64,000 nucleotides of DNA from Chytridium lagenaria. Its lineage: Eukaryota > Chytridiomycota > Chytridiomycetes > Chytridiales > Chytridiaceae. This document shows positions 24,605-35,940 of this stretch, piece after piece. The position numbers were made by a program, and so were the translations under genes. Below the pieces are notes generated by a model. It saw only the letters and a list, made by a program, of their open reading frames with translations. It had not been told where the DNA came from and did no database searches. The stretch is from assembly GCA_025449115.1 (NCBI GenBank), contig JAHLKC010000054.1, positions 169,605 through 233,604 on the forward strand, written 5' to 3'. How positions within the stretch are numbered: the stretch's first letter is position 1; every line of letters starts with the position of its first letter.

Positions 24605-24725
24605 GGAGATCACGCCGCGAGGCCACGCGCGTGGTGATAGAGGATGGGGGATCAACTCAATATCAACTACTTATTCAACAAGGTACAAATTAAATCAAGA
24701 AATCTCTCATATTAAAGTAATACAC
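24605..24725 (+). repeat. Direct repeat inside the foldback element, copy 1
   Basis: gagatcacgccgcgaggccacgcgcgtg followed by a segment beginning ggtacaaattaaatcaagaa; matches 25560-25675 in the same orientation. Confidence 0.75.
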
Positions 24726-25559
24726 AAAATACAAATAAATAATAGACACAACATATGCACACGCACATAAACGGCACATATGCGCGCCACCTCCTTCAAT
24801 AAAAACCCTATAAACGTGGGGAAAAGTATATATAAAAAACCCAAAGGGAAAAGAAGGAGGATTCAATATGGCGCGTAAATTTACACGTCAACACGGGATA
24901 TAACGGAACTCAACGGACTTAGGCAAAATGTCCTCACGAGCCATAGGCCATGTAATTAATGTAATTCTTCACACTTCCTTCACTCCTTCTTGGATGGCAG
25001 CCCACTCCTCTACCCGCTGCCACCTGGTGAAGCTGCAATCCAGCTGATTGAAGCAGAAGGCTGCGATGGGAACCCAAGGGTCCTCCTCATTGTCAGTGTC
25101 CTTTAGCTTAGGCTTGGTCGGCTACATTCCACCTCTGATGATCCCAGAGCTGGTGATTGACGCTGCAGGCAGGTGATGAGTGAGGTTACCCTGTGCGAGG
25201 TCGTGAGGCAACGAGATCATCACGTTCCAAAAAAAGGTGCTATAGCAGGAAGGCAAGGAGGCTTTCAGCCCTCCCCGATTGCCAGGAGACAATCTGGTTC
25301 TCATATTGGTTTATTAGCAAGGTAAGTCGACATAGAAGATACTAAACACATTCCATTCTCCCTTTATTAAGCAGAATCTCGCGATCACTCACCCACACCA
25401 TCGCCAAACAACATTAACATCACTTAGATTCAGGAGTACATCCTGTCCCTAGGTGCTCTGTGGACTTGCTCTGCTGGAGCAACTCCTTTACTCTTCTCCC
25501 CTACCCCCTAGTCGAAGCTAGGTAAGGAGGGATGGGTCAAGAGAAGATCACAGTGGGGG

Positions 25560-25675
25560 CCCAACCGAGATCACGGCGAGCCACGCGCGTGAGATAGAGG
25601 ATGGGGATTCAACAGGTACAAATTAAATCAAGAAATCTCTCATATTAAATTAATACACAAAACACAAATAAAGCT
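25560..25675 (+). repeat. Direct repeat inside the foldback element, copy 2
   Basis: Second copy of the 24605-24725 segment, placed within the right arm and absent from the corresponding place in the left arm. Confidence 0.75.
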
Positions 25676-25968
25676 ATTTGATTTCCCTTTATGCATTGTT
25701 TTAGTATTTGTAGAAAGTTTAATAGATTTACGTACACCTCTGTAGTCCTGTATTAAGCCCTGTGCATAGTCAGGCAAGACCCTGGTGGGCTGTGTTATCA
25801 TCTTTCCCTTTTTACTCAATATTGTGTGTTGAGTTATATTAGCACGCCGCCGAGGGAGACTGCGATCCGAACCAAGACAACGGGAATAAGAAAATAAGAA
25901 TAAGGGCACGACGTCTATATAAGTGACATATTCATGCCTCTTGGTGACGTTATCTTATAATCTCACAG

Positions 25969-26716
25969 AGGAGGGAGACCATCCGCGCTCCTAGGAGTTT
26001 ACCAAGCCTCAAAATCGCCGCAGTAAGAAGGTTTTACATGTTCTATCTCAATCTCATCTACCTAAGGCCCTGCTCATGCCGCTCTCACTGGTAAATCTCA
26101 TAACTATAAAATTGAATATTCAAACAGAAAGAGGTAGCACTGGCCCAAGGACCGCCCGGCCTGGGGTGTGCAATGGGCTAGTCCAGGTCTTCAGACGGTG
26201 AACAGAAATCTATTAAACTTTTTTTCTTTTTAAAACACCAAAATCACAAATATAACAACTACTATCAACAGAAGGGAACAATAAACAATACACATCTTGA
26301 CCATGCGCTTTGACGCAGTGACAGGCGGTTCAATATATAAAACCTTCCTTCTCTAATTCATATGTGGAAACTATTAAAACCGTGTGAGCAAAACAACAGA
26401 ATGGGGATGGGGATAAAGGAAACATACAACAACTATGTTAACTATTACGTGTTCATGCCTCTCAGTGAGTTTATATAGTAACCTCGCACTACCCTTCCCC
26501 TTCGCTCTTTTGTTTTTCTTTCATATTCTTTTCCTAACTTGTTTTTCTTTCTTCTTCAGGACTTGTCTTCTTATATTACCCACTCGTTGGTACTTGCGCT
26601 TAATTTTTTTATATATTTTTTCTGAGCTGTGTTTACGCGGTTGCCCCTGCATATCTGCAGTCGACCCAGGAGGGTGGAAGTGATTCACGCAAAACCCGTT
26701 TTCATCCCAAGAAAAC
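25969..26716. other. Gene-free part of the repeat island
   Basis: No motif-bearing reading frame. The frame at 26435-26683 is Phe/Leu-rich only because of a T-rich base composition. Confidence 0.5.
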
Positions 26717-26876
26717 ATCTGTCTAACATAACGACTTATTAGATATTCAGTCATGTCGTCTTCTTGTTACCCCCACTTTACACGACCTCTTCTTGTTACC
26801 CCCACTATACGTTTTTCATCCAAAGTTGCCCTTTGTAGCGTACTCGAGTCATTTTAATAAAAAACATTATTTGAGA
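26717..26876 (+). repeat. Right member of the island-flanking direct repeat, with an internal tandem copy
   Basis: Matches 23247-23354 in order. It is longer because a segment of about 28 bp containing tcttcttgttacccccact is present twice in tandem (about 26757-26810). Confidence 0.7.
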
Positions 26877-26879
26877 AGT

Positions 26880-27430
26880 TGAGAGTGACGATGACAGGGG
26901 TCCGGATTCTAAAATATGACATTTTGCCTCGTCAAGAGATGAAACGCAAAGCCATTATCAAATCAATACCCCGAGGAGACTGACGAGTGAAGGCTTCGCT
27001 TAACATCGACATGCTTCCCCACAATAGACCCGCGGGGGTGTGGGGAAGGAAAGGCTCATTTGAGATGACGAAATACTCTTGTCTTGAGGAATCAAAAAAC
27101 AAATTAAAGTTCCAGGCCTTTTCAGAACGGAATTGTTTGTAGGTTATCAGTCAAGCATGTATCGACGAGGCAGGGGGATCTTTGTCAATATTATCCTTTT
27201 ATAGGCTTGTCACGCTGCTCTGCCTTTAAAGTGACATTTGAAATGTCAGAGTTTATTCCACATTTGGAGAAAAGGGCTGGACTCAAGTGTCACATCCCTT
27301 TTGAAGGTTAATGAGTTACACAAGATAACAACCTTTTCATGCAATTTATACAGTCTTCAAGATCCTTGTACACTACGCCAAATGCTGTACCGTTTTCCAT
27401 CATGCGCATGATGCATCCGTGCAATAATAA
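26880..27430. other. Intergenic, nothing recognised
   Basis: Upstream region of the first M43 gene. No motif-bearing reading frame. Confidence 0.5.
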
Positions 27431-27438
27431 CATTCGGG

Positions 27439-27446
27439 TATAAATA
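27439..27446 (+). promoter_or_regulatory. TATA box of M43 gene 1
   Basis: TATAAATA about 95-102 bp upstream of the ATG at 27541. Confidence 0.6.
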
Positions 27447-27540
27447 AATAGGTAGAGTTAGGAATTCCTGCTGCCTCACCATCAAGCAGAGCACGTTGTC
27501 ATCCTATACGTTATACTTCCATTGACCTCATCCAGCCAAC

Positions 27541-28486
27541 ATGTCTTTGTCTACCAACCGTCAAATGGCTCGCCTTTTCTTCATCCTTGCGACACTGGCT
27601 GCTGTTGTCTCTGCTCTTCCCAATCCCTTTGAACCGCGTCGGGCCTGCGGTTCTCCCGGCTTTGATCATGTCCACGGCCCGGCGATCGAGGCTGAGATCT
27701 CCACTTTTTTAGAGAGTTCTGCTTTTACCGAAGGCATCGCTACCCAGAACGTTAGGACCATCAATGTTTACTACCATGTTATCTCTAAAGCCGACGGGAC
27801 GGGATCTGTGTCCGACGATGCGCTTTACCAACAAGTCGACGTTTTGAACAATGATTATGGTTCAAGCTTCAACTTTGTCGTAGCTGATGTAAGCATCACT
27901 TATCATTCATGCCTACATTTTTTGAGCTGGACGACTGACTCTCGCATCCCTCTTACCAGATTGACCGCACCACCAGTGACGAATGGTTCGACAAGGCGAG
28001 TCCTTCCACAACCTTCCAAACATCCATGAAGAGCTCCCTTCGCCGTGGAGGCGCTGCCGATCTCAACGTATACACTGTCGGTTTCACCTCCAGCAACCTC
28101 CTCGGATACGCCACCTTCCCCTCCTCATACCCTAAAAATCCCACTGATGACGGCATCGTCCTCCTCTACTCCTCCCTCCCCGGCGGCTCAACAAAAAACT
28201 ACAACCTCGGAAGAAACACTTACCCACGAAACGGGTCATTGGCTCGGTCTTTACCACACCTTCCAGGGTGGCTGCACTGGAAAAGGAGACTTTGTTGCTG
28301 ATACCCCTGCCTTCTCAATCCTCTTCAGTGGGATGCCCTGTTGGCCGTGACTCTTGCCCCGACCAAGAAGGCCTCGACCCCATCACCAACTTCATGGACT
28401 ACAGTTATGACTCTTGCTTGACTGGCTTCACTGCTGGACAGTTTAGGCGTATGTTTGCGCAAACGTCCATGCACCGTAACCTGTAG
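27541..28486 (+). CDS. Secreted M43 (pappalysin-type) metallopeptidase 1
   Basis: A zinc endopeptidase of family M43 (metzincin). Exon 1 runs 27541-27888; a 71-bp phase-0 intron follows and exon 2 starts at 27960. The signal peptide is [17 protein letters not shown], and the in-frame ATG at 27565 at the head of that segment matches its paralogues better than 27541. The propeptide region has [10 protein letters not shown]; the enzyme core has VYYHVI and [11 protein letters not shown]. The zinc site ([12 protein letters not shown]) near 28225 and the Met-turn ([10 protein letters not shown]) near 28390 lie in other frames: an extra A near 28207 and a gap near 28315 break the reading frame. The catalytic Glu follows the first zinc His. 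The C-terminus (GQFRRM, HRNL) fits the family. The second intron found in genes 3, 5 and 6 is absent. Confidence 0.85.
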
Positions 28487-28489
28487 ATT

Positions 28490-29280
28490 TTACACGTTAG
28501 TAAGGATGGTGCACGATACCACAGTAGTTATTTGTGCATTTATCGCACCAGCTACTGACTACACGCAACTTTCTTTGCCCACCTCTGCAGGTTACCCACC
28601 TTATGAAATTTTCGCTTAGTTCGAATTCGTTTATCAAATCCTTCTCTTTTTCCAATGTTCGCCTCATAATCCAGTACGAATAAATGTATATATAGCCATA
28701 TAGTCTTTCTTTACCTTTTCCTTTATTTATAATATTGCTCCGTAATCATCACCAAATACCTTCCAAACGATGTCGGATCACCGACAGGGTATATGATAAG
28801 GTCTTCAAAAAAAGAATGTGTGCATGGCCATAAATTATTAATTATAATATAGTAATGGTCAGACGCATAATACTACCTACTTAATAATATTTATAACCTT
28901 TAATACTATATCTCACTGTCTCCTCATCATGGATTTTCCATAAAAAAGCATTTATTAAAGATTAATAAATATTAAGTGGATAAAAACCGTCACCCTTATT
29001 ATCTCCATGCCTCATCTCTAATCAAAACAAATTAGGAGCATGGTTGAGCCAACAACGACAAAATAAAACGATATCTTTCCATTTACTAAGAAAAGTTTAG
29101 ATTGACTCAATAATCTTCTAAATCTTTACCTCTTTTGGGTGCGGCATGCGTGTTTTACTAAACAGCGAAAAATTCATCCACATGGAACACCTTTATTTGG
29201 AAATGTCACACACCAGATAAGAACAAGACGAAGTCGCGACCCATTTTCACGACCCACCTCCCTTCCGTTCCGTAAATGCT
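28490..29280. other. Intergenic, AT-rich, nothing recognised
   Basis: Spacer between M43 genes 1 and 2, with AT-rich runs at 28830-28980 and no motif-bearing frame. Confidence 0.55.
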
Positions 29281-29286
29281 TTCTGC

Positions 29287-29292
29287 TATAAA
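29287..29292 (+). promoter_or_regulatory. TATA box of M43 gene 2
   Basis: TATAAA 84-89 bp upstream of the ATG at 29376. Confidence 0.6.
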
Positions 29293-29375
29293 GTCAAGGT
29301 AGAGAGTTAGAAGAAACCTCAAGCAGGAAATCTCACCCCTTCACTTGACCTCATTCCAAAACCTCATCTCCAAAC

Positions 29376-30314
29376 ATGCGTTTCGTTTTTGCAATTCTCG
29401 CCTCCATGGTCGCCGCCGCATCTGCCGGTCAGGCTCCCAAAATCGCCGAAAGCCGTGGTTGCGGCTCACCTGGTTTCGACCCTATTCGTGGTCCTCTCGC
29501 TGAAGCCGAGGTCGCCTCCTTTGTTGAGGCCAACGGCGGTCCCGAGAGCTTTTCTTCTTCCCTCGTCGCCAAGAGGATCAACGTCTACTTCAACGTCATC
29601 ACCGCTGCCAACGGTACGGCGATGTCACTGACAAGGCCATCGCCGATCAGATGAACGTCTTGAACGCTGACTTTGCTGGAAACTACGACTTTGTCCTTGT
29701 TAACGTAAGATCCATATATTTCTTTATTATCCATGTTACGCTTATGAACATGTAAATTGACTCTACTTTCTATTTTTCCAGACCACCCGTGTTGCGAATG
29801 AAGCCTGGTTAACCTCGCTGGCCCCGGATCATCACAACAAACTGCCATGAAGAACACCCTCCGCAAGGGAAATGCCGCTACCTTAAATTTGTACAGTGTC
29901 GGCTTCACCGCCGGTTCAGGAGCTGGGCTTCTGGGCTACGCTACGTTCCCCTCCAGCTACAGTAGCGCCCCCAAGGACGATGGTGTTGTCTTCCTCTACT
30001 CTTCCCTCCCCGGTGGCTCCACCAAGAACTACGACCTCGGTAGGACTCTCACTCATGAAGTCGGTCACTGGCTTGGATTATTCCACACCTTCCAGGGCGG
30101 CTGTACCGGGTCAGGTGACATGGTTTCTGACACCCCTGCTCAAGCTTCACCCTCAAAGGGATGCCCCGTTGGTCGTGACTCTTGCACCAACAGGGCTGGC
30201 CTTGACCCCATCAACAACTTCATGGACTACTCTTATGATGCGTGTTTGAACACATTCTCGGCTGGACAGTACAGACGTATTGCTTCGCAAATTGCTTTCT
30301 ACCGTAATCTGTAA
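29376..30314 (+). CDS. Secreted M43 metallopeptidase 2
   Basis: Exon 1 (29376-29704) encodes the signal peptide [17 protein letters not shown], the [10 protein letters not shown] motif and the INVYFNVI strand. A 77-bp intron is followed by exon 2 (29782-30314), which holds [11 protein letters not shown], the zinc site [13 protein letters not shown] with FQGGC after it, the disulfide-rich GCPVGRDSC, and the Met-turn [11 protein letters not shown]. The catalytic half from 29847 to the stop is one clean frame. A one-base gap near 29613 shifts exon 1 after AANG, and another near 29805 shifts exon 2 before the MKNTLRKG segment. It uses the first conserved intron position only. It is extracellular by inference from the signal peptide; the substrate is unknown. 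Confidence 0.88.
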
Positions 30315-31180
30315 ACTACACTTCTTTCGCGTGATATCCATGATGGGAGGACAACGACATCTTTACCCGTTATCCCTCTCTTTTACCCCTTTACGATTTA
30401 TAATGTGCATAATAGCATTGACCTCATCCTCAAAGACAAAGAAACTATGGAAATGAAACAAATAATTAAAAATAAAGAATCTTTCCGTTTAGAACATAAA
30501 AAAAGAACGAAGATAATTAATCTAGAACATTTTTTTGTAATTAATTATAAAAAGAAAAGATTGCGTAACAATATGTTCAGAACCTAAACAGATTACGATC
30601 CGATCCTCGGACGGACTGATTTCATCAATGAAGACAAATGAAATGACTAAAGATGGCTAGAGCATGACTGTCCTCAATAAAGCATCAACATGAAGTATGT
30701 CTATATTTGGGTTGAATAATAAACACAATGGCGGAGCCTGAATCTTAATAATTGATTACTAAAGTATGACACAGTGATGCAAACGTAGGACAGTGAGATT
30801 TGTCATTTTTACTTTGCTCTTGCCACGCGGCTGATAACGATTAATAATGAATTGAACACGGACTGACAAGTTTGACAACATCGTCCTCTTTCCTATTAAG
30901 GGTTCTGTTTAATAATTTATAATTAATTATATAGAAAATTAGAAGCACGAGGAGTGATCTTGTCCATTGGCATCGAGACTTCATAAGCCCCACAGGACGC
31001 CCCAGACGACGGGTCCTAAAGACACCCCAGATGACGACGGTTTAAGGCATCCTCCGATGCGCTTTAACTAATATTATTATATTTATATCAACATTGGAAA
31101 GTGGAGCCTTGCAGCTCGGTGATAAAATAAGGTTACGTTGAAAGCTCAATCAATACCCCACATGCTTTGAAACATGGAAT
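30315..31180. other. Intergenic, AT-rich, nothing recognised
   Basis: Spacer between M43 genes 2 and 3. It contains two related segments near 30995-31050 (cccca-acgacg-type), too degenerate to call a repeat. Confidence 0.5.
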
Positions 31181-31190
31181 TCGTTGCCCC

Positions 31191-31198
31191 TATAAATA
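31191..31198 (+). promoter_or_regulatory. TATA box of M43 gene 3
   Basis: TATAAATA about 92-99 bp upstream of the ATG at 31290. Confidence 0.6.
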
Positions 31199-31289
31199 AG
31201 CTCCTAAATTCTCGCTCGAATCTTTAGGAACTCTCATCCAAAAGTCCAACGACCTCATTTCTAAAGCCTCATCCACAAACACAATATCC

Positions 31290-32204
31290 ATGGCTCGTCT
31301 TTTCTTCATCCTCGCCGCTTTGGCTTCTTATACCTTCGCGCTTCCCCAGCTTTTCACTGACCGTCGTGGCTGCGGTGCACCCCAGTACTCTGAACTCGCC
31401 AACGCCCCCCAGGTCGAGCAGGAAATCTCAGCTTTCCTTGAGACCGCCTCCTTTAACGAGACTTTCACCACTCTCGCTGCCAAGAACATTGATCTCTACT
31501 TCCACGTGATCACTGACACCAGCGGCCGTGGAGCTCTCACTGACGCTGCTATCGCCAGACAGGTCGCTGTCCTCAACTCTGACTTCGCCAACCAGTACTT
31601 CTTCACTCTCCGCGCAACTACCCGTACCGCCAATACTGCCTGGTTCACCAGGGCCGGTCCTGGCTCCGCTGAGCAAACCGCTATGAAGCGCGCTCTTCGC
31701 CGTGGAACTGCTGCTGCCTTGAACGTTTACAGTGTCGGATTCACCGCTGGGTCAGGTGCGGGACTTCTGGGCTACGCTACTTTCCCCTCCTCTTACTCTG
31801 GCAACCCCCGTGACGATGGTGTCGTTCTCCTCTTTTCTTCCCTTCCCGGCGGCTCCACCACCAACTACAACCTCGGCAAGACTCTCACTCACGAGATTGG
31901 TCACTGGATTGGTCTCTTCCACACCTTCCAGGGTGGCTGCACTGGTTCGGTGACTTTGTCTCTGACACTCCCGCTCAAGCTTCTCCCTCCAGCGGATGCC
32001 CCGTTGGTCGTGATTCGTGCCCCAGCCAGGCGGTATTGACCCCATCCGCAACTTTATGGACTACTCGTAAGTGTCTTTCCTTGTATCTTTTTTAAGAACA
32101 TGTACTACCTCATCTTAAATAGTTTCGACTCTTGCATGACTGGTTTCTCTGCTGGTCAGTACACTCGTGCTGCTGCCCAGATGTCGCTTTACCGTGGCGT
32201 GTAA
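31290..32204 (+). CDS. Secreted M43 metallopeptidase 3
   Basis: Exon 1 runs 31290-32066, a 56-bp phase-2 intron follows, and exon 2 is 32123-32204. The signal peptide is [17 protein letters not shown], followed by GCGAPQYSEL. The first family intron is missing: the TLRATTRTANTAW region reads straight through. The zinc site HEIGHWIGLFHTF and FQGGC are in frame; an Ile replaces the usual Leu after the Trp. A one-base gap near 31949 shifts the rest ([16 protein letters not shown]) and a second lies near 32027 before the DP-x-RNFMDYS Met-turn. The last exon gives FDSCMTGFSAGQYTRAA, as in genes 5 and 6. Codons are strongly C-ending, suggesting high expression. Confidence 0.87.
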
Positions 32205-32830
32205 ACACATTCGCTTCCGTTTTCCCCCTTTCTGTGCTTGTTTTCAATTATACTTCGAGAACCCACTGAAGGTTTATAACATTGACCTCATTCATCAAAG
32301 ACTTGTGATTGTTACCTCAAATAAATTGGGTCTTTCACCATCGTATCAACTCCTCACCACGGTTAATCTATTCATCATTGTAGCTATCAAACTTTTCACC
32401 ACCATGATATTCATGTGTTGTATGGTTGAAGGGACGGGATCCTTGACGTCGCTCTCGCGACGCCGTTTTCGAAATTTAAGACATTGACTCTGAGACCGTT
32501 AATATTTGTGATATCCAATTAAATACTAAATATTATTAGGATTAAATAGGTTTCGTTATCAGTCTCCAAAAGGCCTTTCATGAGGTGGATTCCATTCTAG
32601 GTTGATAGGTGGGTCCTTCAGGCTGCTACCAATGTGATGCTTGGCTCCCACTGAATATCGACTGCTCAGACAACATGCATGTACGACACTCACCTTTATG
32701 GATAAATATCTTCAAGGACCAAAAAAAACACACAAAGAGTGAGACGCCAATGTTTATACTCGACGGCATAAAGCATTTTATCAATTAACGACAAGGAGAG
32801 GAAAAAGATAAAAAAGTTCATCCACACCGC
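32205..32830. other. Intergenic, nothing recognised
   Basis: Spacer between M43 genes 3 and 4, with no motif-bearing frame. Confidence 0.5.
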
Positions 32831-32838
32831 TATAAAAG
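32831..32838 (+). promoter_or_regulatory. TATA box of M43 gene 4
   Basis: TATAAAAG 66-73 bp upstream of the ATG at 32904. Confidence 0.6.
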
Positions 32839-32903
32839 AGCATGGTCGTTCTTCCTCCTTCCATCCACAAATCCTTCAACAAACTAACTCAACTCAAGAC
32901 CTC

Positions 32904-33859
32904 ATGGCCCGCATTTTCCTCATCCTTGCCTCCATGGCCGCCGCCGTCATGTCCAGCGCACTCCCCCACACCATCTCCCGTGGTTGCGCTACCCCGCATC
33001 AACCCATCAAAGGTCTTGATGTCACTGAACAGGAGGTCTCAGCATACCAGGCTCAGCTTGTCAGAAACCCTGCCTTGAAACCTCAAGAGGGACCCAAGAC
33101 GGTCAATGTTTTCTTTCATGTGATCAGTGATGCACTTGGGGAGGGGAATGTGAGCGATTCGGATGTGATTGCGCAGGTGGATGTGTTGAACGCGGATTTC
33201 GCAGGGAACTATGTGTTTAACCTTGCTGAGGTGAGATTAGTTTTTTTCACTTGGCATCTTTGCTTACTTCAGTTGCGACTCTGGATCTGTCTCTCACATG
33301 AAAGCTGACTCTCAACGTATTAATGTTAGATCACCCGCACCATCAACGACGTCTGGTTCACCTCCGCCGGGCCAGACGACACCCTTCAAACCGACATGAA
33401 AGAATCCCTTCGCCGTGGCAATGCATCCGACTTGAACGTTTACAGTGTCGGTTTTAAGGCGGGATCGGGTGAGGGACTTCTGGGATACGCGACCTTCCCC
33501 TCCGACTACGCCCAGTTCCCCCTCGACGACGGTGTCGTCCTCCTCTACTCCTCCCTCCCCAACGGCTCCACCCCAACTACAACCTCGGAAGAACCCTCAC
33601 CCATGAGATTGGTCACTGGCTCGGTCTTTACCACACTTTCCAGGGTGGATGTTTTGGTGGAGACCTTGTTGATGACACCCCCGCTGAGGCTTCGCCTGCG
33701 TTTGGATGCCCTACTGGACGTGATACTTGCGCTGGGTTGCCAGGTTTGGACCCTATTGAAAACTTCATGGACTACACCTGGGATAACTGCATGAACCAGT
33801 TCTCTCTTGGGCAGTATGAGCGCGCTGCTGCTCAGGTTGGGACTTACCGTGGATTGTAA
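32904..33859 (+). CDS. Secreted M43 metallopeptidase 4
   Basis: Exon 1 (32904-33230) starts with the signal peptide [19 protein letters not shown], then [10 protein letters not shown] and VNVFFHVI. A 99-bp intron at the first conserved position (after NLAE) leads to exon 2 (33330-33859), with [11 protein letters not shown], then the zinc site [18 protein letters not shown], and the Met-turn [12 protein letters not shown] one-base gap near 33570 (after NGST) puts the second half in another frame; beyond it the frame stays open to the stop. Gene 4 differs from 1-3 by GCPTGRDTC in place of GCPVGRDSC. The second intron is absent. Confidence 0.87.
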
Positions 33860-34712
33860 TCGTCTCTGTCATTCCAGCTTTATCACTCTTTACTTTTTTT
33901 GTTTAAATACCTCATTGTGAACGTTTAAACGCAGCTTTGGCGTTTACGTAAAGCCTCTTCTGTGTCTAATAAATTAGAGACTTACTAGAAATCTACATTG
34001 TAATTAGAGACATACTAGAAATTAGATTGGGACGAGCTGTAATTCTTCATCTGCTTTTGTTGATGGATAGGTAAATGTCAATATTATCCATACACCGCTT
34101 AAGACGTTTTAAGTAAGAGATGAGAAAGGGAGGCGAGACATGCGCGAGAGTCAGTAAATAAAGAAGATTTGCAACAGGGTACGCGATTGGAAGAAGTAGG
34201 ATGCATGCCATGCCCTATATGTAAGATTTCAATGTTTATTTACATTCTGGCCGATATACTCCACATGCGGATTGTTTTGTTTGGATCGTAAATATATAGG
34301 AGATTCATTGGGCACGATTTTAAAACAAGAGTTTAGTGTTAGAGAGACTACAGGAGATATGCATTGTGTAAACAGGTATCGACGTGTTGATAAAAGTTTT
34401 GAGTAATTTGCCGTTTAGAATGAATATCCAGAAGATGTACTTAATATTTATATCTCCAACTTGACTTATATTCATCGATTAAATTTGAACGCAATACTAC
34501 ATTGAGTATATGTCAGAGAGGGACGTCAGATTAACAAATTAATAAGTTTAGGTCGTTCAACGACCTCCACCGTGACAGTTATCTATTATGATTTCTGCAT
34601 GTTACAGGATGTGAGTAGCTTAGATCCCACCATTTTGGGTACTTTCCTTTCATGCCTATTGCTGCATCATACAAGGTAGCAAAGAAGAAAAAAACCAAAA
34701 AAAAACACGTTC
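33860..34712. other. Intergenic, nothing recognised
   Basis: Lies between the convergent 3' ends of M43 genes 4 and 5. A short attagagacNtactagaaat unit is repeated at 33973-33994 and 34003-34023. Confidence 0.55.
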
Positions 34713-35940
34713 TCATACGTTGCGAAAATTGGCAATGTTTGAAGCCATCCGAAAATATTGCCCTTGAGTGAATTCTTGCATGCAGCTATAAGAAAAAGGG
34801 AAAACAAGTCAGTTCAAAGACGCGGCACTTTTCTGACTTATAGTCAAGAAAATGAGACAAAGCGTACCTATCAAACGAATAATCCATAAAGTTCCTGATG
34901 GGATCCAACCCCCATTGTCCCGGGCAAGAATCCCTCCCAACAGGACACCCCGACGCCCCAGAACCCTCAGATGGAGTATCCGCAACACCATCCCCATCTC
35001 CAAAACAGCCTCCCTGAAAGGTATGAAACAAACCTAACCAGTGCCCAACCTCATGCACGAGCGTCCTTCCCATATTGAAATTATTCAGCGTTCCTTGCGG
35101 TAATGAGCCGAAATGAATCACAACTCCATCATTCCATGGTCGAGATGAGTATTCCGAGGGGAATGTGGCGTAGCCGAGTGTGCCACGGTTATCGGTGAAC
35201 CCGACAGACCAGATGTTGAGAGCACGAGAGTTGCCCTTGCGGGTGGCTCTTTTCATGGCGTCTTGAACGGCGCGGCCGTTGCCACTGAGGAACGCACTGT
35301 TAAACCATGTTGGATTACTATAGTAATATATCTGTGAAAGTCGGTTATTAGAAAGGACGTAGACGAGGAAATAACTGCTCACCCTTGCAATCTGAAACTT
35401 GTACGTTCGAAAGTCATTATTGAGCTGCGTGACCTGCCTCTGAACTTGAGAAGCGGACAGCTGCGACGCATGCCTTTCAGATGGATAAACCACATGCCAA
35501 TGCACATCAAAAGTCGTCGAAGTTGCTTGCGAAAACTGCACTAGATTCCTTGACCTCTCTATCACATTCATCGTTTCAACAATCCTAGCCTCCACCTCTG
35601 GTGTCGTTTCATTATGAGCCGCTCCACAGTTTCTTGGTGTGAATGACGATACAGGTATGGTGGATGGATTGCAGACAGTTGATAAAATGATGGTAGGATC
35701 AGAGACTCCATCTGGGCTTCTCATAAAGCATTTGACGAGACCGCTGCCTTGGATAGAAAATTCGACTCCTTGACGGGAACCTGTGCACCGGATGACGACG
35801 ATTCCACAGTCCTGTTTACAGATGAGCTGGGTGCTATCTTTGCAGCTTTGGGTGGTGCGGATAGTTTGTGTGGAGATGAGGGTGGAAAGAAGAGCGATGG
35901 CCAGAATTACCGATAGCTTAAAGGTAACTATCGATGACAT
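34713..35940 (-). CDS. Secreted M43 metallopeptidase 5 with N-terminal six-cysteine region
   Basis: Exons complement(join(34713..34785, 34868..35331, 35383..35940)), introns 82 and 51 bp, no frame breaks, 364 residues. The signal peptide covers about residues 1-24. Next comes a region absent from genes 1-4, with cysteines spaced C-x7-C-x3-C-x6-C and two more downstream (about residues 33-91). The peptidase follows: [18 protein letters not shown], zinc site [34 protein letters not shown], and the Met-turn RNFMDYS|FDSC across the second intron. Both ancestral introns are kept. It is head to head with gene 6, which has the same extra region. The extra region may be a propeptide, inhibitor or binding module; that is inference. 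Confidence 0.9.

Larger units (their letters stand above)
23945..25968. mobile_element. Foldback / inverted-repeat element without a coding region
   Basis: The outer 87-92 bp form terminal inverted repeats beginning CTGTGAGATTATAAGATAAC (left 23945-24036, right about 25880-25968, roughly 88% match). Inside them the long arms 24037-24600 and about 24985-25553 are also inverted copies of each other (for example gattcaggagtacatcctgt and gtgaagctgcaatcc). The right arm contains an extra segment, 25554-25880, whose first 120 bp are a direct copy of the loop segment 24605-24725. No transposase frame was found, so it would need enzymes supplied from elsewhere. No clear target-site duplication is visible at the ends. 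Confidence 0.78.

Noticed and set aside
23945..25968. CRISPR-like or phage-like array
   Set aside because: The repeats are inverted long arms and not short regular direct repeats with spacers, and the genes around are clearly eukaryotic.
26435..26683. Hydrophobic frame resembling a multi-pass membrane peptide
   Set aside because: Produced by T-rich composition in a repeat island; no homologous pattern or promoter.
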